Assembly: GCF_037975245.1 (NCBI RefSeq)
Contig: NC_092568.1
Location: forward strand, 18,371,001 to 18,435,000
Origin: Apostichopus japonicus
Taxonomy: Eukaryota; Echinodermata; Holothuroidea; Aspidochirotida; Stichopodidae
DNA length: 64,000 nucleotides
Direction: 5' to 3'
A program made the translations under genes and the position numbers. The notes under the pieces are model-generated. The model was not told the origin of the DNA and made no database searches. It saw only the letters and a list, made by a program, of their open reading frames with translations. Shown piece by piece: positions 1 through 14,200 of the stretch. Position 1 is the first letter of the stretch. The number at the start of each line of letters is the position of its first letter.

Positions 1-358
1 GCTATTGATGGGATATTAGATGACAGTTTATCCAAGGAAAGATCTAAAATTTAGTTGCAAAGGATAATGCATTACAAATGATTGTGCACAAGGTGGAAAA
101 GGGGGCCGGGGGCTGGAGGGGGGAAACAGATGTGGGGGAATGAGGAGTTGCAGATGACTCTCTGAAATATCCCTCCAAGTCCAAATACTGCATTTTGTAT
201 CACAAAATTGATCGTACCTTACGCTAAAGCTTAACCTTCATTTTAAGTTTCATCTTCTACGACCAACTTCACAGGTATGTCCAACAGTTCATAGAACAGA
301 GTTAGTTAAGCAGGGACTTCAAAGACAGAACGAGTACAGCCACGTAAGAGATCTTCTT

Positions 359-364
359 TTTATT
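359..364 (-). terminator. Possible CDAN1 polyadenylation signal
   Basis: An AATAAA hexamer reads on the minus strand here, about 450 bases after the CDAN1 stop codon. A second AATAAA at 786-781 lies only 24 bases after the stop. Either could be used; without transcript data the choice is open. Confidence 0.35.
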
Positions 365-409
365 GTAGTTATCTCTGACATGATACTGAACATCTCCTAT
401 ATATTATAC

Positions 410-800
410 TCATCTCAATAGTCTTACTATGCTTTTCTATGCTTTACTCTTACAATGCGTTCTTCATAAAAGTTGGTCCATGCAATTTTCTCTTAATAAT
501 TGTACTACTCTTTTCTCATAAAGATACTATGCCTTCTTATTGATAGTCACACTATGCTTTTCTTTAAATAATCATACTATGCATTCTGACTGATAGTCAC
601 ACTATGCTTTTCCCTTAATAATCATACTATGCTTTTTGACTGATAGCCCCACTATGCTTTCTTATTCCTATTCATACTGTACTTTCCTCATTGAAATACT
701 ATGCTTTCTTACTGATAGCCCCACTATGCTTTCTTATTCCTAGTCACACTGTACTTTCCCTCATTGACAAACTATGCTTCTTTATTAACTTTCTTCACAT
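410..800. repeat. Imperfect tandem repeat with ACTATGCTTT units
   Basis: The core ACTATGCTTT recurs roughly every 25-50 bases, alternating with TGATAGTCAC or TGATAGCCCC and with CACTGTACTTTCC. Near 630-775 a longer unit of about 85 bases repeats with few changes. It lies immediately downstream of the CDAN1 stop codon, so it is probably transcribed as 3' UTR. Confidence 0.75.
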
Positions 801-809
801 TAATTCTTA

Positions 810-3800
810 CTATGTAACTTCATCATCATTAATCAATTGAATTTCTTTCATAAAATTATAAATCTGACAAAAATCAAACTCGGTCGTAACTGATTTCCCT
901 AAAACAGAAATATATTGAGTCCTTGCAGAAATGAAATTTTGAGGAGAAAGCTTGAAATTAATATATTCTTTACACAGTAACAGAAATTCATGAAGTAAAC
1001 AATGTTTTCTCTCCTTTGTATTTAATGTTATTGAGACTTCATACGGACAATCCTTCACAGAGCACTGTTTTGTATGGTATTCTGTGTTTCCTTGACTGTC
1101 CTTCGAGCGAGACGTCTCCCTTGTATCTCTTCCATTTCTATATTGCACAGGAACAGAACGAGTTCCACCAGAAGAGCTGATGTTTACAGAATTGAATTTG
1201 TCTGTGATCTGCTCGAATGGTTTGATGGCAAGTGGTGGGGTAGTTACACAATGTGGATATATAATGCACGTCAAAGCAAAGAGATCCTTTAGAAGATGTC
1301 CAATGGCCGATATGGTTGTAGGAGTCAAATCCTGGAAGAAACAGAAATGCTAGAGGAAATTGTGTCCATGAAAGGAAGGATGGAAAACCAGACAGCCAGT
1401 TGGCTTTGTGATTCCTTGCCATACAATTTGATAACAAAAATCCACATAACTATTTGACTAATGTAGAGCAAGTGAGTTGAATTTGTCCAAGAAGAAAGTC
1501 AGAACCAGATTAGATCAGAGATTTCTATTCTTTTTTTATAGCACTCATTTGTGGGCATCAACCAATTAATTCACCAGTAAGTATTTGACAGTATAGAAAT
1601 TTTATTCCAAAATGTTTCAATATCCAGAGAGAACAGTCTTCGTATGTGAAATATAGACACATAGATGTATGCGTAAATTACCAATTTTGAGCTACTGTAG
1701 CAATCAGCTCTGCCACCAACCATCCCTTTAATAATTTATAATGAATGGGAGTTTCATGACATTATTAAAACACTGTGAAATATTTTCACAACCTACTGCC
1801 AAAGCCATGTAATATAAATCACAGAAAACATGGCAACTTTAAAGACCAGCTGAGATAACCTGGCTTTAATGTGTCATTTCCTGGACATCTACCACAATGC
1901 TTAACAGATAGTAGGTGGGGAATGGCAGGCTACTTTGGGAGGGGGAATGGGGGGGGGAGTTTGGAGGTGTTGATTCATCTCTGATCCTGTACGGAAGTGA
2001 ACTAATATGTGGCTGACACTACCACTGTGTAGTCTAAAGTCTTCAATCACACATACAGGCAGTAGATCAGCCTAAGCTTACCTGACGTCCTCCTAACACA
2101 GTTTTAGTTTTGGTTATTAGTGAGTGCAGATCTTGACTAAGCTGTGATGGATCAGGGCTGAACATTAGGGTATAAACAGCATCCTGTAAAAGACGTGACA
2201 CAAAGGTGAAGAAATTAAGAAATAATGGACAACTTTAGCCTCTACAAGAGATGAAACACAGTCATGGCAGTTTATAAACGAGTCCAATCACTACCAGTAA
2301 TAAATATTAATTACCGGTACTTTATTGCATCAATTCTCTGTAATATCATATATAACTATTGTGAAAATCTGAATACAGGAAATAACTTATCCAGTATAAC
2401 ATCTCAGAATCGATGCAAAACGGCAAAGTTGCTATAAAAGTGAAAAGTTGGCATTTTTTTCACACAGGAACTATGGTATTTTATGACAGAAAAATCTCTG
2501 ACCCTTCAATACTACTACACAAAATCTAAAGAATAAATTATTCCCTGAAAACACATTCTGTTCATGTCTGGAAATATGAATAACCCAGGGATGTGCCCAC
2601 GCTGGGCGGCCCCACCCAGCACTAAATATTACCGCCCAGCACTGTCTTAAAAATCGTGAATCCCGCCCAGCACTATTTTCATCTAAAATCCCAACATTCC
2701 TAACAATATATTCAACATAAATTGGGCCTAGCCTATGCCAAAATCATACAGACTTAATAATGCATCAGTTACGCATGCGAGATACATTACTTACGGCTCT
2801 CAATCGGTCCCTTGTAAAATCTCTTTGAAACAAACTAATAACTTTTACCAGGTACATAATATATTTCACTAAAAAAAAAAAAATGTAAATTGTTAGCAAA
2901 ACTAGTTCTTGCGTATGTGCTTAAAAAGCTACACAAGTGCCAGCATTTGTCATCTCAGCACCTTCAAAAATCAAAATTTCTCAAAGGGCAGGGGGACACC
3001 CCCTCCCGCTTAGACCCCTCCCCCAGGACGTCGATCAGTATACCCGGCACTCAGGAAATCCTGGGCACATCCCTGATAACCTATGATCATGACATGTTTA
3101 TAGAACAATGGAGATAAGTTTTGATCAATACCAAACATGACAGGAAAATTTCTTGAAGTACTTTACTATTACTTACATTTTATTTATATTTCTTGCAGAA
3201 AAATAAGTCACTGCATTATAAATTAATTCATGAGAGTTTTTTCACTGGTTCACAATTATACATTCCTAACTACCCATATATAAAAAAAATCATGCAACGG
3301 TTGTAAACAATTCAGTTTCCATAAAAAGCAAAGGTGTTCTAACAAAAGCACCAACATCGCTGGTTTAAAGTATTTAGCAAGGGCAAGAAGTTCTTAGCCA
3401 GATGACAAAATACTGTTTTAGCTGGATTCTAACCATGTTCAGAGCTTCACATCTCCAGAAACCTTGATGGTCTATAGAAATGTAACAAGCCATGTACTCT
3501 AATAATAGTACTATAAATAAGCCAGTACTCAAAGTGGAAATGCCCCACCTTGTTGTTCACTTCCTCTTTTTCCTTGCATAAATCAATACTTTTAGCTCTC
3601 TAAATCACTACTAAATCACTACTTTTAGCTGTTCTCACCTTCAATTCTTGCAGTAATACCGATGGAGGAGTCGTAGATACAATTCCAGCTGTCTCTTCAC
3701 TCTTCATCTTCATCTCAGTCGAGTGACCTGCTTTTGTCGTCTGCAGTTTCAGACACTTCTGTAAGGTCGATTCTAATTCTTGTTTAAAAGCACCTGACAA

Positions 3801-6800
3801 AATAAGGAAACATTCAATCTTGGCTGGTATTGAACATCGAAACCAAACTTTAATTTTTAGTAATAGCTAAAGGTCATCAGTATTGCCCCCAATATTATAA
3901 TAATAATAATAATAATCATAATAATTATAAAAAACATAATGAAAATAAAATAATATTAATAATAATCAGCAGTTCTGTTTACGATGCTGAAGTGACCACA
4001 AATGGAGGGAGAAACCTGCAAGGCCTTATGGATTACAACTTACACGTCCGGTGGCTTCCAATTCATCATTTTAGCTCAAATTTGTAATCTTTTCAATTAA
4101 GAAAGTCTATCAGATGGGAAAACAGTAGTTTGCTCTTGGATGAAAAACCCACCTTACTATGACCCAGCCTTTATGGTACTTTTGAAAACTTGAAGAAGTT
4201 TTAAGCCTACAAAACATTTCAATCTTGGATTTGCCTATATTAGGGGACTTTATTAATTCATATTACACTGTCTACCAACTCTAAAGGTTTTACCTAGGAC
4301 TATTATGCCAAGTACAGTACAAGGGATATAATTCTTACATTTCCTTCTGAAAATCATCTTTAAGATTTTGTTACAAAACCGTATGAGTGAATCGAACACA
4401 ATGACACTTACATTATTACATTGATACTTTTTCCAGTAAGACTGAGACCCCCCCCCCCACACCCCAAAGAGAAGACAATTTGACATTTTACCAGGAATTT
4501 GTAGATGAATCCATCGTTGAACCTTTTGAAGTGAATTCCGTACTGCTATGGAGCAAGCTGTTTGCTGGAGTTGTACAGAAGCATCATCGGCAACCATATT
4601 TCTGATAAGAACTTTACATTTTTTCTCCACAAACCTAAACAATAAAAAATATTTAAAAAATCAAATTCTTTGTAACCTTTCGTTTAAAGGTGCTTAATAG
4701 CTTTAAACAGAATATACAAGTTCCCAAATTAACCTGAACCCTCTGTGCTTGAACTGTAAAACAGGCTGGTCGTCTGAATTTTTTTTTCTAGCTGCCAAAC
4801 TATCTTAGCCATCTTGTATAATTAAAAAAAAATAGCAGTCCTCCAAACAATAGCCTTGTCTTTTCAGATTATAAAACAGTAGCGCTTTGTAACGCATTTA
4901 AGAGTTAGCAAAGAGTTCCAGATCTTAAGGGACCTGTGAAATTTACATGCAATGATGGGTGGAATGCAAACAATTTTTGGGGGATTGCTATTTGGATATG
5001 CCTAATCTAATTTTGTGGCTGTGTAGTTTGTGATCGGTTTGTTGTGTTCATGGCAAAATACATGTCTAAAAATCTTGAAATTGTCTGCTGCCTTTCAAAC
5101 CAAGCACTACCACTTCTAGACTAGACCTACCACACATTTTCATAAGAGATAATCAGCCTAGTCTAATTTGCATTAAACAAATGGGTGTTCAGACTACCTA
5201 CTGTTCAGGTAACATAATATCATTATGAGAAACATGAGCTGGATAAGCTGTACGGCAACCAATTTACTGTAAAATATATTTTAATCTTGTCTAACCTTTT
5301 AGCAGAGTCGTCTGCTTCTAGCAGAGTTTCTTTACAGATCTGGTCAGTACAATCTTGAGCTTCCTTCCTGAACCCTCCGAGGTCCCCTTCAGTGGTCGAT
5401 GCATTTTGAAACATCGCCATCATCCGGTCGGCGAGTTGCTTTCGTTTGGCCATCAGCAGTCTCCCATCAATGTGCTTGATGCAATTGGATGCCACACGAT
5501 TACTCACAAAGTCCACGCTTTTCTTCAGAGATGGGGATTGGGTATGGAAAAAATTCCTCTCCAGATCAATCTACATGAGGAAACAATAAAAGACTTTTTA
5601 CAAGAGAATCAATATCATGACAGTTTGAGACACAAAACATAAATTTCAACTTCACAATTAACTACACATGATAAAAATTATGGAGAGAAACACCTGTTTC
5701 AGCAAAACTACAAATTTACTGAAAATAAAAAACCCTCTGTCTGTCCATCTCTCTCTCTCTCCTTGTGTTCTCAGTTTGTTTTCGATTCAGTTTACAGCCT
5801 CTGACATGATAAAAATTCTTACAAAATTGGATAAAACGGGTTCCAAGACAAGCAAACCTATTGCAGTTGTTGGTTCAATGGATTGTGACGTCATTGTAGC
5901 AACACCGTCGAAGTGTGACGTCACTGTAGCATCACCATCGATATGACAAAACAGCGGTGTATCGAGTCGAGTCGATAGATTGAAGTGACGCAAAATGAAG
6001 AATGACTTTGTTCAAGCTTATGTTCAACTTATGTTGTTTGTTCAAGCTTATGTTTTGTTTTGTTTTTTATGTTTGTTTGTTCAAGCTTATTTTCAAGCTT
6101 ATGTTGTTTGTTAAAACTCATGCCAAGTCTGTGGATCTGTTCACCAGTTCTTAGATGAGTCTTAGATGTTCTTAGAATGATTCATCTCGAGTCCTACGTG
6201 CTCATGTTTCTCTGTTCTTACATAAAAAGTTACTTTCTATATCAGTTCTTCACTTGCTCTTGTACAATACAGTTCAATAAAATATCTACATAATTGAATT
6301 CTTTTGAGTTCACTCATATTTTGTATCTTTACCTACGTTTATATATACCGTATGTGCCACACGCCAGTAATTCGCCTGGGATTTCTTGTGTGAGAAGCAG
6401 TACCTGGTTTGTTACACTGGATGGCGAGAGCATACCTTAGTGGGGGGGGGGGTGGGTCTGCATTTTGTAATCCTCCTCTGAAACAGTCAGGCAGCGATGT
6501 TGGTAATATTTTTGCAAGGCGCTTGCAACAAACAGAGAGGCAGCCACCTCACAAGATGAATATCAGGGGAAACCCTGTCCAGTGAATTGCACAAACAAAA
6601 TCTTGAATTTCTTGCCCAATTGAGTTAATACAGTGACTAGAGTCAATGACTTGACTCCAGTCACTAAAATCGATGTCAATGACACAACTCGACCGCAAAA
6701 GAGAGAGAGAGCAACTTGTTAACCACCTGGTCATCAGTGACAGAAAAGTGAGGAACTCTTTTTCTCTTACATTTCTCAGAAGACCTTACCTGCACTTGGG

Positions 6801-8242
6801 AGACATTGAACTCTGTAGTGTAACTGTGCGAAGAAGGAACGTTAACATCCGCAGCCACTGGAGTAATCTTCCTCATGGGTGAACTGACAGACGCCTCCGA
6901 TAACAGACCTCTCGCATCACCTGATCGGATAATAATTAAAATAAAACTTTATGCAGCAAAGTTTAGATTAAATGACAAAATTTCATAAGCCAGTTCTCCT
7001 AGTATGTACTTATCCATCTGAAATTCCTTTTTTTTTGTAGTGGGAGGTTGGGGGGGGGGGGGGAGGGCTGGCTGGGAGAGTGGAATTAAATAACATTCAA
7101 GCAACAATTTGTCAGTTTTCTCTTAGGTTACTCAGATGAAGTGTTTATTTGAAGGTACCATGTCTTGAGAGGACATCCTAAATTTGGATTAATATCCATC
7201 CTTGGTAGAGTAAAGACTTCTTTGAGTTTTCATTTTATCAAAAGAAACCCCAATGAAAGTTGGAGGGGTCAAGCCAGGACTGACGGTTTTATTTCTCCAA
7301 AAAAGAAGCAACATACTATCAGGGCTGTCAAGAAATCCCCCCCCCCCTTTAGGTGTAACTTTAATTTTACATTGTTTTGACTGGGTCCTGGGAGCAATAC
7401 ATCATAATGAACCTAATATTGACCATCACATATTTACAAAATGCTGTTAACCCTGTACTGACAATATCTTTATAGTGTTAAAGACATTTCTGTTTTGTAT
7501 AGAAAACAAATGTTCACATGGTAACAGTTGATGAATAATTATGAATATAGCTTATATTTATCTGTAATTTATACTTACTTAAATATGGACAAGCTGTGTA
7601 GAGGTATGGTTGCTCAATGATAGGAATGTGGTCCAGTGGAGGTTCTGTAAACTCGCTGCTCTCGGATAATTGTGTAGATTCTAACGTATTCAGTAAATCT
7701 GGTGTTTGGGATAGGACCTGTAGTAAACAAAAATAGTGTGTGAATTCAATAGGCAATTTAAAAACATACAAAATAAGTCAAAACTTTTCTAAAACTGAAT
7801 ATTTGGTCATTTGTAATAGATCCCTCAATTACATATGTTGAGGGCTGCTAATTATTTAATTGTTCATATCTTGTAATAAAGGAATTCTTTTGTATTCAAA
7901 TTAGTTATTTTAATAAAAAATTATAGACAGAAGAGACAAATTGATCACAATAGTACTGAAAAGAAAATTGGCTATTGCTTAGTTTAAAATCCAAGGATGT
8001 CAGAGCCCAGAGAGGATGTGAAAACCCAAGGGTGTCAGAGCGTTATAAACTTGCACACCTATTTTGATATTTACTGTGCATGCTTGTTCAAATCTACATT
8101 AAGAGAGCAGACAAACACTAAAATACTGCAGCATGACAATAAGAATGACAAATGACTGGTCACACTGAAAATAATATGAAAATTTATGCAACAACAAGTA
8201 GCCTTTGTATAAGAATATATTTATACATATATATATACATAC

Positions 8243-8276
<34 letters not shown>

Positions 8277-11200
8277 ATTGAAATGAGTTGGTAAATCAAG
8301 AACAGTGAAAAAACTTCCAGCCTCCACTGCGACTCGAACCCAGGCCTCCCGCTTTGTATCGAGCACCCTAACCGCTATAGGCTATGGATGCTGACTGTAT
8401 GTCCAGAGGTTCGAAACTGGTAAGGAAGGTCGTAATTCCACTGTAGGTGTTTGCCACCCGCATCGCACAATACTACTTCTGTTTTTGGTGACATAGTTTG
8501 CCTTACTCTAGAGATCAAACATGATGCTAACCAGCTCGAAATCATATGTGATTCCTAAAGCCGGATCTCGAAAGAGATACTTTGAACAGGGACCTTTGTC
8601 CTGGGACCTTTGTCAGCAATACTTGGCAGTCGAATGGAAAGTACAAAATGGAACACAATGAAAGTATGATGCTAGATAAGTGTAAGTTGCACTGATGGAA
8701 TTAGAACCAAATAAACCATGACTATACAGGAAGCAGATTAAGGAGCAAAGAACGGATTACATATGTTTGTAGAACTGATAGTTGTTAAGTGGTCCCAAGT
8801 CTTCGTTGAGGCTGGTGATGTGAGACTTAATACAAAAGATCCAAGTATGTTCAGGTGAACCCAAAAGGTAGTTTTGGTATCAGATCAACAGACAACACTA
8901 ACAAGGCAATTCTGACTACGAAAAGAAAAAGAAATAGACACAATTTACAGATCTCATCACCTGTTGGTCAAGATTACAAATCAACCGATTAAAATGATTT
9001 AAAACAACCTCAAAGTTTACCTCAAATAACCAGCCAATCAGGAGCAGAAGAAGGAACTGGTTGCAGGGAGGGAATTTTCCAACATTTGATGTACCAACAA
9101 CTCTGAAAGATTCAAAAGTAATAATAAGAAAAATAATGAGGATTTATAGCACCCACTGACCATCAACAAGGTGCTCAAGGCACTGTGCAAAAGTAAAAAC
9201 AGACAATACAAAGGAAAACTACCAAAGCAAGAAAATAAAAACTTACAAATAAAACAGAAAGGCTTTAGACATGACATAAGTTTTTTAGTTCTTCTTGAAA
9301 TTGGCAAGAACTTTAGGACACTATGTTCGCTTAACTTCACTGGTTTCTGTGATCCATCACTATGTGCCACTGGACGCTGTATTATCTATGTGTGTTCTCA
9401 GTTAGTTTTCTACCAGGGCAAGAGAGACACACCGATTGGAGCAAAGGCCCAGAGAAGAGAAATCCCTATACTGTACCTCATTAGACTTTTATTGAGAATT
9501 GTTTGCAGGATCGGCCGGCAGGGTGCTCAAGCCTACTATAAAGTCTTGAGAACCTGTATCAATGATGACTGGTGCAAGATTGTGGGCAAAATTTAACACA
9601 GTCTGGAATGAAATCTAGCATTTTCCAGCCCTAGTAGGCCTTAAAGTAGGGTTTTTGCATCCAGAAGAATCTCATGCTTTCCATTTCTGAAATGGTGTTC
9701 CGATGATAAAACAAAAATCAAAATGAGCTTACAGGGCTAAGATTGATTGCCGCAGGATATGACGATATATACAGTAGTACACAATCAGTTTTCTCACATG
9801 CACTTGTATAATGCATATAGCTTTGTCAAATAACTGCCTTCCATTAATTTTTTAATTTTGGATATTAAGTTAACTAAGCACACATATACACTAATTTGAT
9901 CCAACCATAAGCTGGTACGTTCTTTGCAAAACTAAGACAATATTCAACTTTTGATTAAACAAGCTTCAATAAAAGCGAATAAAAGCTCTTCAGTAGCAAT
10001 TTCTATAATCGTTAACAAGACTTCATTTGTACAGACTTCCACGGCCACGTATGTAGTATGTACCTATATATGGAACTAAGCAATCTGAAGGTTGACTTGT
10101 AGTAGTCGAGTGTTACTGCATCTGAGTCTATCATACTGAGATACTCAACCAGCCAAGGCACTACAAGGACTAGTCTCTTATGATGGTATCCAGCCCAAAG
10201 ACAGGAGAGAATGTCCAATTGGTAAGGCTCCTGGAAAGAAGAGAGAGACAAGCTTAAAGGTGGAATGGAATTAAAACAACAAAACGATATTGTTAATCAA
10301 ATCAGCAAAAGACTCTACAGCAACTAGTTTAATAATTCTTTTTATCCTAAAATTAAATAATTAGATTCAGCAATGAAACATCATACATATGTATCTTTTG
10401 GATCATGGAAATTTGCATGACAATGGACATTTTGCTGTAAACAGAAACAGATGATACAGATAACATATTAATGCATTACATGCACCATCAGGCTCCCATA
10501 GATTCCCTTAGCATTTGGTAAAGGAATCCTATCACAAATTCAAACAAAAATACAGAATCTACACAAATTTTACTACTGCAAAAAAACATGTCTTTACAAT
10601 TGAAATTTTGTTTCCGTGTTAACTGTAAGGAAATACTATTGCATGTGCATTAAACAATACAAGTGTAAATTGCTCCTTCCACATTACTTTTATTGAGGAC
10701 TGTTAACTTTTAATGTTTAGCAACTTCCCTGAAAACAGCATTCATTTCTTGTCAAGGAAGTATTGTCACAATTTAGTCCAGCAATACAAAGCAACTACAA
10801 TATAATATGCTGGTACATCAATGTTTAGTAAAAGGAATTGAAGACTCCCCCCAAACCGTGTGCCGTGCTCTAAAAAAGTTTACTTTCCGTTGCTTGCAAG
10901 TGAAGTTTTTTTATTGTCGCTACAAAATTCAGACAGTAATGAAACGTGATACCTTGCTATCTTTTATCTAGACCTGAGATGTCCATCGCTGCTATATACA
11001 GTGTTGTGGGTATTGACCGTAGCTGTATGTATTGACTGTACATTAGTGTCTAATTACCGACAGTAGCAAGCAGTGTGTGTATTTTCTGGGATCGATGGTG
11101 GTGTCTAACACTTCTGTGACACCTAATTTGAAACTAAGTCAGATTACCGGCATGAGACGTTTCTTTATGCCGGAGTCTTCACACACTTCAGTTATACACC

Positions 11201-14200
11201 CCCCTCACCCCAACTCTACTTTCTGTACACACTAAGTCACACATACACGTATACCTCGTAAAGCATATGCTGTGGAAAGTATGGAAATCAATTATGAAAG
11301 TTTGTAACAAAACAAAACAAAATCGAAAACAAGTATAAAGTCTTTAATACCTTAGGTCTTCCAGCCATAATCTCCTCCTTTAATTTTTCTGATACCTTCT
11401 CATTTTGTTTATATGGCAGGAACTTGATCAATCCTAAAAACTTGGCAAGAATTTGTACCGTTTGTAGACATGCTAGAAACTGGTCCTTCAATTCCTGCAA
11501 TTTTAGAGAGTAAAATGTGGCCAGTCGGTCATATTTTCTGCATCACACAACAATATGGAAGCTATTATACAAGATATTATTTTGTTTTATGACAGAGCCT
11601 CTAACTTACATACACAGAAGTTCTCGGAAAAAGAGCAGTTTGTCAAAAGCTATATTCTATACTAACCATTGTAATTAAATTATAAAAAAAATTAAATAGT
11701 TGAAATTTCCAAGAATAAAAATGATTGTGAAATTCCGCTGTGTAGGATATAACATCAATGTACTTCTCCAATAAGGTTTTGTGAAGTAGTCTTCAGGCAA
11801 TGGCAATTTAATCATGGGCTTGTACTGGTTCCAATTCACATACAATTACTTAAACAGTCTCCATTTTGGTACACATATAGTGTACTAGCACAGCTACATA
11901 GCACTGAGGGTGGGGAGAAAGCCCCCCAAACCTCTGTTCATGTTTTCCTCATGTAACTCAAGCCTATCCCAATCTGTGCAAATAATCATGATCATTGCCT
12001 CCATTTTACTTTTTTACATTAAGCCCAACTTTAATCTAGATCTCAGGTGCAGTCACAGTACACACGATCTGGCTTCTATTTATCCAGTTTTTTTTTATCA
12101 GGTTATAATTAGCATGTTAGATGAGACAACACTCATTTAATGAATCATCTTTACTTCTGTACATTTTCAATTTACCAAACTTACCTTGTCAGGAAAACTG
12201 GCAGATGATGTGATACCTTGGTCAGGTAAATATGAAAATTTATTAAGCTGCAAAAGAAAACAAACAATAATCATGATAACAAACGTGTAGAAATTCTGTA
12301 CTTTGATGACGTTTTGATCCTAGCAATAGCTTCTTCAAAAGCGGGGAACTGTAAGAAGATCCAGCTAAGATGGAAACATCTGTCACTCTAACTTTTAGAT
12401 ATATTTACCTACGCAGGTCGCTATTTTTCTGCAGAGAAAGCAGTTCACTTTAACACGTTTTTTTAAATTTCCCTTTCAAATTATTTAAAAGTAGTAGGTG
12501 TCATAGAAGAGAGTATGCAAGCCACAAAATAATAATCACAATAACAACAACAATGAAAAATATAAATATGAATGAGAGGTGTGTATAATACATGGTTGAT
12601 TGATATTAATCTGGCAACTCATACCTCTTGTATTCTGGCAGATATACAGTCCATCAAATGCTGGTTGAAGGTATAGCTGGTACAAAAAAAAAAAAGGGGA
12701 ACAGTAAAACAATTTATTTTAAATGATTACAGATTAGTAAGTCATAATCAATAGTAATCAATTATGATCAATTTACTTTAAGTGATTATAGATTAGTAAA
12801 ACAATCTACTTTAAAGGACTATAAATTAGTGTAATAGAATATAGACATTTGACGTAACAACATCATTGAATAAACGTCACCAATTCTTAACATGTATCAG
12901 TTACAAACAAAATGTTATAGAACTACAACCAATCCCGATGGGAATTGTTTTCCCTTAATTAGATCTGTGTCCTACATGCAGTCACATCCTCACCCTATTA
13001 CTTTTCTCTTAACTACCCAATTCTAAACTATATCCATTGAAATTTAATACACAACCAGATGAAAAGGACACAAATCTTCAATTCTTGAATTCCCTTAATT
13101 AGATCTGTCCTACATGCAGTCACATCCTCACCCTCTTACATTTCTCTTAACTTCCAATTCTAAACTATATCCACTAAAAGTTAATTCTCAACCGGACAAA
13201 AAGTATGCAAATCTTCACTTTTCCAACTGAAGAATATGACATACCTGTCTGCTTCCAGGATGAACTTGCGGAAGAATTCTTGGCAGCCTGGAAACTGTGG
13301 CGGAGGGCAAGGTCCAACCACGGATGATGGAGTTGTGAATCGCTCTTCCAACCTAGACAAAAACACCGGTCAACGATCTCTAACTATATATCTGAGTCTC
13401 TCTTTTGACAACTTGGTACAAAATAGCAATTCTTGCATGCAAATGTGTCTTGATATTATGAAACATATTTAACATTCTGCAAGGAACTTTTGCAATAAAT
13501 AATTTAAATTGCAGAAAAATGTTCACCATTCTAAATGACCAGGTATAGCCCGAACATTTTTTGACCCTTGGGTGGTTCTGGAAGTCACATAAAATGTCTC
13601 CAAGCCTTAAATACTGAGTTATGAAATTTTCTATAAGTATATATTACATACCTTAAGTTTTATAATGACCCTTTGTAATGTATTATTGCCATAGGAAGAA
13701 CTACAGCCCTTGTTTTGAACTTTGACATACCTTTTCAATTTATCAGGGTTCTCCATTTTTAAATGATTGAGCAGGAAGTTCTCATGAGGACCCGTAACTT
13801 GGTCTGGATCTTCAAGGCACATCTATAAATAACAAAAAGTATCATCACCCCCAATACAATTGTTACAATCAACACTCACAAAATAAATTATCGCATAAAA
13901 TCTCTGTTTGAAGCCTGACCATTAAAAGCATTCTTCAGTCTCAGGATAAAAAACAAAAAAACAGGTTCTACTCAATCTGTGAAGTCTCTATTGAATGAAA
14001 TATGCTGTTTGTTTATTTTTTTATTTAAAGTTATACACAGTAGATAATTATAGAACCACAAAACCAAAGGCTAGTATGATAAACACCAATACAAATATAA
14101 GACATCATAAGAAGCTTTGTTTGACATGAATTCAAAACTTACTTTTATCAGTTGAGATGTAAATAGTTTTGCAAAATGAAAGATATTGGTGATGTCTGTT

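Larger units (their letters stand above)
1..809. other. CDAN1 3' UTR / downstream region
   Basis: No coding exon was found here. Positions 410-800 hold an imperfect tandem repeat (listed separately). The rest is AT-rich, with a purine/G-rich stretch near 100-135. It probably includes the 3' UTR of codanin-1, because the stop codon is at 810-812 and candidate poly(A) signals follow. Confidence 0.5.

Noticed and set aside
2890-3117. A 75-codon plus-strand frame
   Set aside because: It spans the right end of a TIR element and runs into flanking DNA; no transposase motif.
8322-8400. Possible genuine tRNA gene
   Set aside because: Only A- and B-box-like pieces with no acceptor stem; a SINE fits better. 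The same holds for 29266 and 62528.
9171-9596. A 141-codon open frame on the plus strand in a CDAN1 intron
   Set aside because: It lies in a dispersed repeat, has no recognised domain and no splice or promoter context.
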